NCBI GenBank assembly: GCA_023014335.1
Contig: JAECYW010000016.1
Coordinates: forward strand, 992,001 to 1,056,000
Origin: Galerina marginata
Taxonomy: Eukaryota > Basidiomycota > Agaricomycetes > Agaricales > Galerinaceae
Length of the DNA stretch: 64,000 nt
Direction of reading: 5' to 3'
Position 1 is the stretch's first letter; each line of letters opens with the position of its first letter. The notes under the pieces are model-generated. The model saw only the letters and a program-made list of their open reading frames with translations. It was not told the DNA's origin and made no database searches. Positions 53,273 to 64,000 of this stretch are shown piece by piece. A program made the position numbers and the translations under genes.

Positions 53273-55789
53273 ATGTCTCGGCTACCACGTCTACGGAGCT
53301 CATCGCCCGATAGGGCTCACATGGCCGACGCTGGCCCCTCTTTACCAACGAGGATGACCAACAACGGTCTCAAACGAAAAGCCATCATCGAGGAGGACGA
53401 GGAGGCTCTGGATCAGCCACGCAAACTACCGGCAGTTGGTGCGGTCAGGCCTAATCGACCCCTGCAGCCGTCCCGAACGGCCACTAATATGAACTCATCT
53501 CGTGGGGCAGCCATGCCTAAGCCACTCACAAAACCAAGAGCACCAACTTTGACACAGTCGACGAGAGGGATGAGCGCACCACCTACGAGCTCGAAGCCAC
53601 CATCAAAGCCTTCTACTTCCTCACGAACCACTGCTGGGCGTGTGGTATCTGGATCTGGTCCTACAAGGGCTGTCGCGGGAGGGCGTGCATCGGACGATAA
53701 GCGATTCAATGAGTTACAATCACAACTGACGTCCATCGAAGCATCTCGGGCTGTCGATGCCGCACGACTTGCCTCTGATATGGATGCTGAACGGAACAAG
53801 GTCGCCGAACTCCAGGCCAACCACTTGGCCCTCTCTCGTGAGCTCGCGACAGCGAAGTCGCAGGAGCTCAATCAACGCCGCGAACTCGTCCACGCTTCTG
53901 ACGAGATTGAAAACCTTAAGAAGAAGCACAGTCGAGAAGTTATGGATCTCGAGATGGACATCAAGAAACGGGATCGAGAAATTCGCGAAGTCAATGAGGA
54001 TTTACGAATTTGTAGATCTGATCTCGAGAGAGAGAGGGAAACTGTATCATCGCTGAAGAACACCGTCTCACACCAATCCACTGCGCATCTTACTCTTACT
54101 ACCCAAAACCACGCCCTCGAAGCCCAATCAACGGCTTTACAATCCCAGATCGACATTTATGCCCGGACAGTGTCCGATTTAACCCTGAAGTTGGAAACTA
54201 CTCAAAAACAAGTTGACGACTTGAAGAAGGAAGCGATGGAGAGCGAGCTCATACGCCGAAAGCTTCATAATATGGTCCAGGAACTTAAAGGCAACATCCG
54301 GGTCTTTTGTCGCGTTCGCCCCATTTTACCTTCGGATATCACCACATATTCGAGCTCTCTATCGTCTTCTGGGTCGTCGAGTAATGGCTCAGAGAGCGGC
54401 AGCATCGATTTCGAGAGAGCCAAGGAGGAACTTCAAGCGAGTGTTTCCTATCCGGACACACGGGATCATAAGGAAATTGTCGTTGCTTCCTCATCCTCGA
54501 GTGCCACTGGGCAAGAGAGGAAGGAGGTTTACAATTTTGGGTTCGATCGAGTATGTTTCTCCGACCTAGTTTGGGCTCGCCTGTTTTAAATATGAAGCAA
54601 CTTCTTTTAACAGGTTTTCGAACCGGAATCAACACAGGCAGAAGTCTTCGAGGAGATCTCTCAACTCGCTCAGAGCTGCACGGATGGCTACAATGTCTGT
54701 ATTTTTGCCTACGGACAGACCGGGTCCGGGAAGTCGTTCACCATGGAGGGTGGCACAGTATGTAACATTTTTCTCGATTATTTTGCGAAGCTTAAGACGT
54801 TCATATAGTCCGAGTCGAGCGCTGGCATGATACCTAGGGCTGTCGAGCAGGTATTCCGCGTTGCTGAACAAATGACGAGCCGAGGTTGGGAGTATAAGAT
54901 GGAGGGTCAATTTCTCGAAATCGTAAGCCTGGTTTCATTGCTTCCCTATTCGGACACCAGTTTGACACTACTTTTTAGTATAATGAAACCATCAACGACC
55001 TGCTTGGGAAAGGTGAATTCGATAAGAAGAAACATGAAATTAAACATGATTCTAAGACTGGTGCTACCCGTGTCACGGACGTCGAAGTGGTCCAGCTCTC
55101 CTCTCCATCGCAAGTCCGCACTTTGCTGGCCCTGGCCCAGTCACGTAGAAGTGTGGCCGCCACTCTTATGAACGAACGTTCGTCGCGTTCACATTCCGTG
55201 TTTACCCTCAGGATCAGCGGAGTCAATGTCGGCGTCGATGGCTGCCCAGGAACGGGGGAAAGGTGCGAAGGAAGTTTGAACCTCGTCGACCTCGCGGGGA
55301 GCGAGAGACTGAATGTCAGCTTTGCGAACGGGGCGGATAAGGAGAGAGTCAGAGAGACGCAAAACATCAACAAGAGTTTGAGTGCATTGGGCGACGTGAT
55401 CGCCGCGTTGGGGGAGAAAGGAGAAAAGGGAGGCGACAAACATATTCCATATCGAAATTCGAAGGTGGGTATCCGTGCGATTCTTCCATGATATTGTGAA
55501 TGACGCTGTCCACTTTAGCTCACCTATTTGTTGCAAAACTCGCTTAGTGGAAATTCGAAGACACTGGTTAGTTTCCTCCATTGCTCCTTCGGCCTCATTC
55601 CAATGTTCGTATTCCCAGATGGTGCTGAACCTATCGCCGCTCGCCGCCCACCTGCAAGAATCCTTGACGTCGTTGAGGTTCGCAACCAAGGTACGAATTT
55701 TGCATTCCCATCAGGAACACATTCTGACTTTTCTCAAGGTGAACAATACGACAATCGGAACCGCAAAGAAGCAGACACGGTCTTCTTGA
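53273..55789 (+). CDS. Kinesin-14, C-terminal motor (Kar3/KlpA type), 730 aa
   Basis: Seven exons: 53273-54550, 54614-54757, 54809-54922, 54979-55464, 55519-55566, 55619-55690, 55739-55789; phases all fit. Residues 1-145 are basic and Ser/Pro-rich, about 145-340 form a long coiled coil, and the motor follows. Neck and start of the motor: [14 protein letters not shown], the kinesin-14 signature. P-loop GQTGSGKS, switch [10 protein letters not shown], switch II DLAGSE, then [14 protein letters not shown] and [14 protein letters not shown] short tail (KKQTRSS) ends the protein. The start at 53273 ([10 protein letters not shown]) is the first ATG. Minus-end-directed microtubule motor for spindle organisation and nuclear fusion. 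It is a single conserved gene embedded within the cysteine-rich array. Confidence 0.96.
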
Positions 55790-56630
55790 TCACCGCTCAT
55801 GCCGTCGTCGACTTTTTTTAGTGCGACACGCATTGCTTGTACTCTCTAATATGGACTATCCTCTTGATGAGCTTTCCGCTCGATGCGAAACCTCCTGTTT
55901 TCTCATTGTTTTTGTTTTAGTTGAATACAACGCGCTTTTGAACCCACCAGACCAGATCGACTCTTCTGCACCTTCAAATTCACCTTCAAATTCGGATCGA
56001 CCCTCCGGAAGTAACCGTGTATACGCGGTGCTGACACTTGACAGAACAATACCTGGTGACATACTTCGACCCACCACTTGACCTGGAATGAATTCATAAC
56101 ACCCACATCTCCCTCCGCTTAATATTTCCAACTGGGCACTGTTGCATCTCATTGAGAAAGCCCTTTGCAGGTTGGGCATTATGTTAAAGATCTACCTGCC
56201 TTGTCTAGTTCTCGTGACCTTGAGACTTGATTTTATCTGAGGCGACGCTCAGTTTTCCGGATGTTATGTTGGGCTACTACTTTAATGAGAATTGTTGCCA
56301 GGGAGACTAGATATTATTCGGAGATGGTGAGCCCTAGGGTCGAATCCAACGTGCGCTTCATGAACTGACTTTAACTATTTCTAAGTACTCGTTAACGGCA
56401 GCGGTGGATGTTACATCAGTCAGTGTTGTTAACATGACCATTGTTACGAGGCCAAAAAGTGGTGTTGCAGGGTAAATCATGGGTAAATGCTTGATATGAA
56501 TCGACGCTCACCTTCCGACTTGCTCCTCTATTTATAGATTGCAGCTGCGAAATGCTATAAATTCTAGCAAAGGACCTGTATGTCTTGAGCACGATAAATA
56601 TTCAAAATCTTAGCTCCAAGAATCTACATC
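55790..56630. other. Intergenic, no gene supported
   Basis: Kinesin 3' flank and promoter of copy f; CTATAAATT near 56557. Confidence 0.5.
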
Positions 56631-57069
56631 ATGAAGCTCTCCGTGAATTCGTTCGCCGTCGCTCTCGCGTTCGTCGCGCAAGCTTTGGCTACTCCAGCTC
56701 CGCAAGGCTCGACTACTGTCATCCATTGTAGGTTCTCTCTAAATTCATCTGATGCATGACTCACGAGCTCCGGACAGGTGATACTCCTCTTGTACGTTTG
56801 TATCGAAAGTTTCGAAGTAACTGAAGCTAACAAACCTCCGACACTTTCGATTAGCACCCGAAATGTAAAGATCTACCTTCGTTAACGAATCAGACCCTAA
56901 TTTTATAATTGATGTTTCATAGGCCCAGTTGGATTCCAGTGCTGTGGTCCAATCTCTGCAACGACCGGTGGAATGTGAGTTCCTTTTCCCAGCTTGACGA
57001 AAGGAGTTGGAATTTACGATCTTCAACCTCCAAGCTGCCACCCTGCTGGAGAAATCTGTCCCGCCTGAG
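56631..57069 (+). CDS. Six-cysteine small secreted protein, copy f
   Basis: Signal peptide MKLSVNSFAVALAFVAQALA, then TPAPQGSTTVIH and Cys1. Next exons give CGDTPL, HPK, CPVGFQCCGPISATTGG, and CHPAGEICPA with stop at 57069. Spacing C-x8-C-x5-CC-x10-C-x6-C. The third exon is 10 nt. Intact and typical of the array. Confidence 0.84.
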
Positions 57070-57978
57070 AAATACGCCAGTTTTGTTTCCATAGCTTAAT
57101 TGGAGGAAGCGACCTGTTTGTCGAGAACTGAGCAAAGGTGTTCTGTTTATCCCCTTCTTGGAAGCTTGTTCGCTCTTCGATCAATAAACTCTTGTCAGTC
57201 ATCTGTCACTAAATGTTCGCTCCTTTGCTTTCCGGGTCCCTCGTGCTCTTTTGAGGAAGATTCAGAAAAACTACACGGCTTTGGAGACATTAAGTAGACG
57301 ATGGGCAAGTATCTATTAATAAGTATAAACAGCAGGGGCTGGGCGCCGTTTATCGGCAGCGCCTGCAAAAATTAAAGCCTAATATGTATCCCTTGTCCAT
57401 ATGCATTGCGTTTTAAGTCTAGGTTTATGTACTTACGATCAGATCGTCAAGGTTTCTTGACCGAACTTCTCCGAGAAATGTATCCTTAAACTCAAGCGGT
57501 GGCGTGACGATGTACGGTTGACCTCTCAGTCCATGCTCCGACGGATATTTCAGGTAGGCAATAGCTTTTGCGGTAACCGATTCCGATTGAAACTAAGCGC
57601 CTATAGGTGTCCTCCTCAGTGACGACCTCTATGAGAACATTGGCTTGGACAAGACCTTGGGTCTACCTAAATTCTACTCCCGTCGACTGTCATCCAGTAA
57701 TTCCGATGGGAGCTTTCTCCATCCGTTGGACAAAGTTTCCCCCGTAGATATACCCACATAATTTTCCGGGGGATCAAAATGCAACCATCCCAGAATATTC
57801 TGACCCGGGATGTCCTGTCGTTGACCCACCATGATTTACCCCAAGGCACAACTTGTTACTCTCCGAAGCGTTCCTGAAAAAGGTGCCCGGCTGAAGAGCA
57901 AGCGACCAACTTGCAAGGCAGGTATAAAATAGGATCAAAAAGACCAGGAATTTCATTCCGCCTTTAATCGAATTCAAC
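57070..57978. other. Intergenic, no gene supported
   Basis: Short frames only. GGTATAAAATAGG (TATA at 57923) lies 50-56 bp before copy g. Confidence 0.5.
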
Positions 57979-58423
57979 ATGAAGTTCTCCGCTCTTACCC
58001 TCGTCGCAAGCCTGGCATTTTTATCTCAAGCCTTTGCTACTCCAGCTCCCCAAAGCGACCCCACGGTCGTCCATCATTGTTAGTAATTGGACTCTTGATT
58101 TTGGATTGCTGAACTCAACCTTACTTACATAGGTGGTGGTGAATATGTACGTGATCCATACCGCAGGTGCTCAAATAGAGACGATGGCTAACGGAAATGT
58201 GATCTCTGTAACTAGGAGTTAAAATGTACGTTCTCTCAATTATGAGGTGTCAAATTGGCTTAATCTCCATTCTTAGGCCCGAAAGGATGGCGCTGCTGTG
58301 GTCCCATCGAGGTGACCCTTGGGGGAACGTGAGTGTCGCTTTGACTTGTCATATCAACGACAACCTGGGCTGAAACTTATCCCAAGATGCTACAAGGGAA
58401 CAACCGGGGTTTGCCCTCTATGA
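57979..58423 (+). CDS. Six-cysteine small secreted protein, copy g
   Basis: Signal peptide MKFSALTLVASLAFLSQAFA, then TPAPQSDPTVVHH. The first intron uses a GTTAGT donor. Mature part: CGGEYELK, CPKGWRCCGPIEVTL, GGT-CYKGTTGVCPL. Spacing C-x7-C-x5-CC-x10-C-x7-C, with a 10-nt third exon. Close to the consensus. Intact. Confidence 0.85.
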
Positions 58424-58929
58424 GCTTGAGAAGAACGTGTCATCGGAATTAATAATAATTCTGTACTTTAATAAGAAAGTCTTCCAGCGCCTATTGTCTA
58501 AGTGTTTTGAGCTCCTTGAGTTTTTCTGTATCATTGGTTACCGGTACCTGTCAAAAAATTCTCTCGCTGCCATTGGAAAACTATACATTCAGCAGGCATC
58601 ATAACCTGCTGGATTAAGAAAGCTCCTGAATCCGACATTAATTCTGAGTCGACAACATCGGTACTTCCCTATTGTGTTGTCATTCAGATTTGGGCATCCT
58701 GGAGGCTGGAGATCATGAGAGGGAAATTGAATTGAATGGGTCCTGGCCAATTCACGGTGATATTAATCGACGCCCATATGCATATCCAAAACTTAAAAGT
58801 CTTTAACGGGAGACAGACCGTTAGAATCCCCTTTGGACCAATGCACAAAAGATATAAATTATGCACCGGATGTGATACTTCTGCAGCAACATATCCTCGC
58901 CGACAAGTTGGTCTCTCAGACACTCAATC
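58424..58929. other. Intergenic, no gene supported
   Basis: GATATAAATTATG near 58852 is the likely TATA box of copy h. Confidence 0.5.
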
Positions 58930-59377
58930 ATGAAACTCTCTGTCGCCTCTCTCTTATTTTCCTTGGCATTCGTTTCGCAAGGCCTTGCGACGCCTGCGCC
59001 GGCTGCACCTCAACCAACTTGCGTTTTGCATTGTATGTTTTCGGGCTTTAAAACGAGCAAGTGGATTGATGCTGACCCGTATTTTATCTAGGCGGTGGGC
59101 CATACGTATGTATCCTTATTTTTGGAAATATTTTATGAAACCTGACGGCCTAACCTGACAATCTCCCAGAATCTATCATGTGAGCGATTGTTTAAGCCTA
59201 GGGACTTCAGACTGACCGTCCTGGTGTTATTGCAGGCCCTGGCGGGTACCGCTGCTGTGGGCCACTTGTTGTAGGGGTCGGCGGAACGTAAGCGACTTCC
59301 TCCTTCGGAGTGAGTTGGCTGTCTGATGGACATTTTGTAGGTGCTTCCCAGGCGCGACGGGAATTTGCCCTTTGTAG
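58930..59377 (+). CDS. Six-cysteine small secreted protein, copy h
   Basis: Signal peptide MKLSVASLLFSLAFVSQGLA, then TPAPAAPQPTCVLH; it has one extra cysteine in the pro-region before Cys1. Mature part: CGGGPYNLS, CPGGYRCCGPLVVGV, GGT-CFPGATGICPL. Spacing C-x8-C-x5-CC-x10-C-x7-C. The third exon (AATCTATCAT) is 10 nt. Intact. Confidence 0.85.
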
Positions 59378-59900
59378 AGAAGGAAAGAAAGGATAGGAAT
59401 TTCGCGCTCAAGGGGGTGGTCCACTTACTCAGTTACTGAGCTGATAAAGAAACTTATGCTGTAATAACTAAATAGTACTGTTGAAGATATAAGAGCATTA
59501 TACAAATTGGCCTACCATCTGCCCCAGGTTGTCTTCCAATTAACTTCGCCGATCTTTCTCAAAGACTGTGCATACACTAAATCAAGCAAGAGTGCCGCAA
59601 GGGGATTCTAGCGCGCGAAAGCTATTTATAGATGATACTTAGATCAGTCACTAAAAATAGGTCGGCCCGTTGTTGACAGACACTCGCAGGCTCTTCAGAA
59701 AATGTTTCCATTTATCAAGGAGCCTGATGTTATTCAACAAATCCGAGAACTGCCTCCAAGGAAACAGTCCAGGGTTGCAAACTCCGAACGTCGAGAGATC
59801 TACGACCATGATTGAAAAATCGTATAAATCCCCCCAAGGGCAAATTGTGAACTTCTGAGCACTTCTTTTCCCACTTTCTTTATTGCAACTAAACTCAAAT
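59378..59900. other. Intergenic; promoter of copy i, duplicated before copy j
   Basis: The last 250 bp (about 59650-59900), with CGTATAAATCCCC and CTTTCTTTATTGCAACTAA, have a recognisable copy at 60490-60740 before copy j. Confidence 0.6.
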
Positions 59901-60347
59901 ATGAAGTTTTCGATCATCTCATTCGCCGCCTCTCTGGCACTCTTCTCTGGCGCTTTTGCTACACCTAGTCCGCAGGTTGGGACTACTGTCTATCACTGTA
60001 TGTTCTGAAGTATACTCTATCTACGTTCATCTACTAATAAGTCAACTAAACTTTAGGTAACGGCCCCGATGTACGAAAATGATTCACTAATGCCTTTGAA
60101 AAAGCTAACAAAACTCCAACCTGCAATTTCAGGGCTTGGTCTGTAAGTAAACGTAATATTATATTTCCTAGAGAGAAACTGACACGATTTTGTTGTAGGT
60201 CCAGCCGGTTACCGCTGCTGTGGCCCGATATCCTTGGAGCTCGGAGGAACGTGAGTTGTCCTTACATTTCTGCAATCCGTACGCAGTCCCTGGCCTGAAT
60301 TTGCCATCAGCTGCCATCTGGGAACCAGAGGCGCTTGCCCTCTTTAA
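59901..60347 (+). CDS. Six-cysteine small secreted protein, copy i
   Basis: Signal peptide MKFSIISFAASLALFSGAFA, then TPSPQVGTTVYH. Exons: CNGPD, GLV, CPAGYRCCGPISLEL, GGT-CHLGTRGACPL, stop at 60347. Spacing C-x7-C-x5-CC-x10-C-x7-C; third exon 10 nt (GGCTTGGTCT). It is nearly the same as copy j, including introns and upstream DNA, so the two are a recent tandem duplication. Confidence 0.86.
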
Positions 60348-60739
60348 ACAGTACCCGATAATGCGATATGAGTTGAAGGATAGTCCAGGTGGAACTCGTC
60401 TCTCCTAGCCAGACTGCGATGTAAGAACATGTTTGCTCGGGAGATAGCCCTTTAGATATAATTACTCCTCTCTCCTGCATGCCGTACGGCTCGTATATCT
60501 CAACTTGGGATTCCTAGCGCGCAAAGGCCATTTAAAGTTCTAGTACCAAATTTAAGTTGGCCCCGCTGTTGACGGGCATTCAATTTGTTTTGGAGGTGAT
60601 TCCAATTATCAAGGAGACCGAAATCAGTCCGAAGATTTCGAGATCTGCGATTGAAAAACGTGTATAAATTCCCCAAGGACAAATTGCGGACCTTTGAACA
60701 CTTCTTTCCCAACTTTCTTTGTTGCAACTGAATTCAAAT

Positions 60740-61183
60740 ATGAAGTTTTCGATAATCTCTTTCACCGCTTCTCTGGCACTATTCTCTGGCGCTTTTGCCA
60801 CACCTGCTCCGCAGGGTGGGACCACTTTAATTTTCTGTATGTTCCCAAATCTGCCTATGTCCATCTGCTAATGAATTAAATATACAGGTAACGCTACCGC
60901 TGTATGAAAATGATTCACTCACGCCGTTGAAAAAACTAACAAAACTCCAATTTGTAACGCTAGGGTTTGGTTTGTGAGTAAATGTAATATTCTACTGTCC
61001 TCAGGCAAAAGTGATCCAGTTTTTTTGTAGGTCCTACCGGATACCGCTGCTGTGGCCCGATAATTGACGGGCTCGGAGGAATGTGAGTTGTACTTTCATT
61101 TCTGCAATGCGACCGCAGTCTTGACGTAGTGTGGATTCGCTCTCAGCTGTCATATGGGAGCCGGAAGCGCTTGCCCTCTTTAA
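60740..61183 (+). CDS. Six-cysteine small secreted protein, copy j
   Basis: Signal peptide MKFSIISFTASLALFSGAFA, then TPAPQGGTTLIF. Exons: CNATA, GLV, CPTGYRCCGPIIDGL, GGI-CHMGAGSACPL, stop at 61183. Spacing as in copy i. Intron lengths and many intron bases also match copy i. It is the rightmost member found. Confidence 0.86.
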
Positions 61184-61453
61184 ACAACACTCCATGGTGC
61201 CATGCGAGTTGAAGGATGTTCAAATCTAGGTAGCACGTCGACCGAATGAAGACCAATTGTAGACCGCTGTTAGTTCTGTACGCTCGTCAAACTATCATTT
61301 AAATACAAAGATGCAAAAAGGTATCAATAATATCATTGGTGCCATATTGCTACCAGTTTGAAAACGGAACGGAACGATAGAACCACCCACGACTATTGAT
61401 GAGGCAGCCTCTGCTTTGTGGTGAGGTAAAGTCTAAGCGTCCTGAACTTATTT

Positions 61454-62218
61454 CTACTTTCCGTAAACACGAACACGGCCCTCCAATGGTGCGAACTCCT
61501 TGTCAACACCACCACGCGGCGGTCCAGTGGGTTTACCGAAAACTAATTGTGCACGAAGAGACCAAGTCTCGGGCACGTTCCAGGTCTCAGCAACATCCTT
61601 GTTGATGCTCGGGTGGTAGTGCTGGAGGTTGCAGCCAAGACCTTCTGTGGCGAGGGCAGTCCAAGCGATGAATTGGTTCATTCCACTAGAATGCTCGGAC
61701 CCTGTTTTCGACGCCTCAATTAGTGCGATGAAGGGAGTTTACAGACAAGGTAACTTACAAGCAGGGTTTTTGGCCATCCGATCCTGGAGCGGAGGTGGAA
61801 GTTTCTTCACAGCGGATGAATCTTCAAAGAAGAGAACCTAATGGATAGGACAGAATCAGTTAAGCGCCGAAAAGGACATGACATACATCGGAAAACAGAA
61901 ATTGGAAAAGACACGACTCACAGTTCCGTAAGCGTCACGAAAGCCCTTGATCCTGCCTTCGTAGTTGGCAAAGACGTGAGGAGGCACTGCTTCCTTTGTT
62001 CTCTGCATGGCGAAATCCCAGAGCTTCTCATGCTCTTGACCGAATAAGACGATGGCGCGGCAAGATTGGACATGGAAAGGTGAAGGCGCATACTTGATAG
62101 CGTGGTTAACGAGCAAGACAATGCGGTCGTCCGAGATCGGAGATTCTTTCGCGAGAGAGAGAATAGATCGACGAATTTCAATGGCCTCGAGGAATGGGAC
62201 TTGGTAAGCAGAAGGCAT
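61454..62218 (-). CDS. Nitroreductase-family oxidoreductase (Frm2/HBN1-like)
   Basis: Three exons on the minus strand from ATG 62218 (MPSAYQVPFLEAIEIRRSI) to the stop at 61454. Motifs: EAIEIRRSILSL (FMN-phosphate-binding arginines), HAIKYAPSPFHVQSCRAIVL (the PSPFNxQ/PSxFH segment), FFEDSS, then after the second intron SSGMNQFIAWTALATEGLGCNLQHYHP (FMN/dimer segment) and AQLVFGKPTGPP. Its length of about 200 residues fits the fungal nitroreductases of the Frm2 group, which act in oxidative-stress and fatty-acid signalling in yeast. Upstream in-frame residues from 62299 are less likely because the alignment begins at SAYQVPFLEAI. Likely cytosolic, FMN-dependent. Intact. Confidence 0.9.
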
Positions 62219-64000
62219 TGTTGTGGTGGCGCAAGTCGGGGTGTGGGCGAATTTTATTTGGGGGATTTGAAGACGACAAGATAGAATCGCAGTGTACATT
62301 TATACTGTAACCTGGCCAGTAGATAGAGAGTGGACGCTCATCAAGCCACGCATCCTGCAGTATAATCGCTCCGCCAGTGTAATCAAGCAGCGTGAGCAGG
62401 GTTCATTATCAGCACCATAGTCGAACGGTAGATCCGCACCTTGATACTCGTGAGTCGACGCCTGCCATACCGCTGAAAGGTCCTTCTTTCATCCCCGCAG
62501 TCGCCTAGGGAACACGTCAAGGATAATCCGAAAGCATCAAAATGACCTTGATGAGGATCCCAGCCGTTGGCAGATGGTGCAAAGTATCTTTATCAGAGTC
62601 AATGCTAGCATCATGCATCAGGTAATTTCGGATCCGTTTCAGCCGCCGCAAGAGGAGACCGAGAGTCCTACTTAAATACTATTATTTATAAGGGCCGACC
62701 GTGACTCCCGAGCACAGGATACCTGCAGTCGAATTCTGAGGGGTTAGGCTGCCGTCTATCGCCCAAGTAAAGGAGATACAGGCGAACGCGAGTGTCTCTG
62801 ATTCTGTGATGTATTTCATTCCGAGGATGTTGTAGCAGAATCTTCTTATTTCGCTGGTGGCACGGCAAGGAGGCTTATTAATTGCGCGTGAAGCTGTCCA
62901 TATCGATACGAGACTTCTGGGCACGGGAGAACAGATACGACACTCAGGGTCGGACCGAAATTGGAACGAGATTGCTCAGAAAGACCTCGATGAAGATACA
63001 TAGATTTTTGTGCCTGTTTGCTGATTGAACAAAAAGACCTAAGGATCCATGTGGAAAGAATCTGAGCCTATTACGGAGCAGCTCTAGTGATAATAGTTTC
63101 CAGCACTACTAGCATCAGGCGGAGCCTCAGAAATCCTCGAGCCAAGTATCCAAGACGGTTGAAACCATTCAAAGCCCAAAGCCCACATGCCTCGGAGATG
63201 CCGACCTTCTTTTTATGAGCGTTGATGTATAATGGCTGGTTAAATAATGGAAGCAAAGCGCGAAATTTGGCGAGATGGAACAAAAATGGAACTTGGAAAT
63301 CTGAAGAGGGACAAACCAGGACACTCGTACGTGATCACATGATCGCAGATTCGGACCTTCGTACGCGTCGTTCGATTCCTTCGTGTGATCAGCCTCGAGC
63401 CGTCGACGTTCTTCCGTCCCAGTGTCCGCATCTATACTTAACTGGATCTTGAGCTCGTCGTAGTAATCGTGGGTTACGGAGTCTCCAATAACCACCGTCC
63501 AAATGTGTATTCATTGGCACCCCCTGTGACTCTAGGAAGGCGAACGAAGTTAAGGTATCGAGAGAGTAAGGCCTCCTTACTTGTTCTTCAACAACAAGGA
63601 TTTGATTGACCTTCATACACATTCAGTTTTGGGTCACATCGTCTGATCTTAGTTCAAATGTCGATTGGACTGAAGTGGGGACTCTGGTCGAACGGGCAAC
63701 GGAAGGAATCTTTCAAACCCTCTCAAATCCACTCCTCCACAGCCATAGCCCTCAGCTGAAGAGCCAGTTACATATAACCTTTTAGCGGTAAAAAGTACTA
63801 CGACCCCGGCATACCAATCTCCAATCGATTCTTTCCCTCCCCCCCTGCCCTAGCCACACCGGTACCTCTGCCGAACCTCACTTATGTCCTTCTTCGGCGA
63901 CTGCGATGCGACGATGACATTCCGGAATTTAAAATTATAGATTCCATCATACTGGCTATCCCTGACGGTCAAAGCTGCTGTATCATGTATATCGTATAAT
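62219..64000. other. Right end, no gene supported
   Basis: Short frames on both strands without splice or motif support. A gene may begin or end beyond the window edge. Confidence 0.45.

Noticed and set aside
46690..61183. Calling the six-cysteine genes hydrophobins or toxins
   Set aside because: Hydrophobins have eight cysteines with two CC pairs; here there are six with one. A toxin role cannot be read from the spacing alone.

Overview
This is a nuclear segment of a filamentous basidiomycete, most likely an agaricomycete. The evidence is dense introns of about 50-65 bp with GT..AG ends, a TET/JBP-like 2OG-Fe(II) dioxygenase gene of the kind expanded in mushroom genomes, and large Ty3/Gypsy elements. 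All gene models were assembled by reading splice junctions by eye.

Layout. (1) 1-6512 is the 3' end of a large LTR element that runs off the left edge. It has an LTR (4799-6512), a polypurine tract, and three spliced minus-strand genes (called C1', C2', C3' here). (2) 8243-15669 holds three co-oriented nuclear-type genes: the dioxygenase, an acidic/lysine-rich protein, and an SPRK-repeat protein with one in-frame TGA. (3) 15670-18967 is gene-poor and full of short repeats and hairpins. (4) 18968-36367 is a complete 17.4-kb Ty3/Gypsy element with LTRs of 1,687 bp that I could not tell apart, TG..CA ends and a 4-bp target duplication. gag, pro and pol are on the minus strand. Between pol and the 3' LTR lie five intron-containing genes on the opposite strand (C1-C5), homologous in order and sequence to those of element 1. 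(5) 36368-39174 is degenerate repeat DNA. (6) 39175-64000 is host gene space: a carboxylesterase and its decayed paralogue, an RCC1-repeat protein, a kinesin-14, a nitroreductase, and ten paralogous genes for small secreted six-cysteine proteins.

The two most interesting systems are these. First, the cargo-bearing Gypsy lineage: two divergent elements keep the same antisense gene cluster, the same Cys6 protein, the same hairpin-plus-polypurine motif in two places, and an excess of CGCG in coding and noncoding parts alike. Because the cargo is antisense to the genomic RNA, its introns survive retrotransposition. Second, the six-cysteine family: the C-C-CC-C-C spacing resembles inhibitor cystine knots, and each protein of roughly 65-75 residues is split over six exons, including micro-exons as short as 4 nt.

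No rRNA, tRNA or CRISPR array was recognised. The functions of C1-C5 and of the cysteine-rich family are not known from the sequence.
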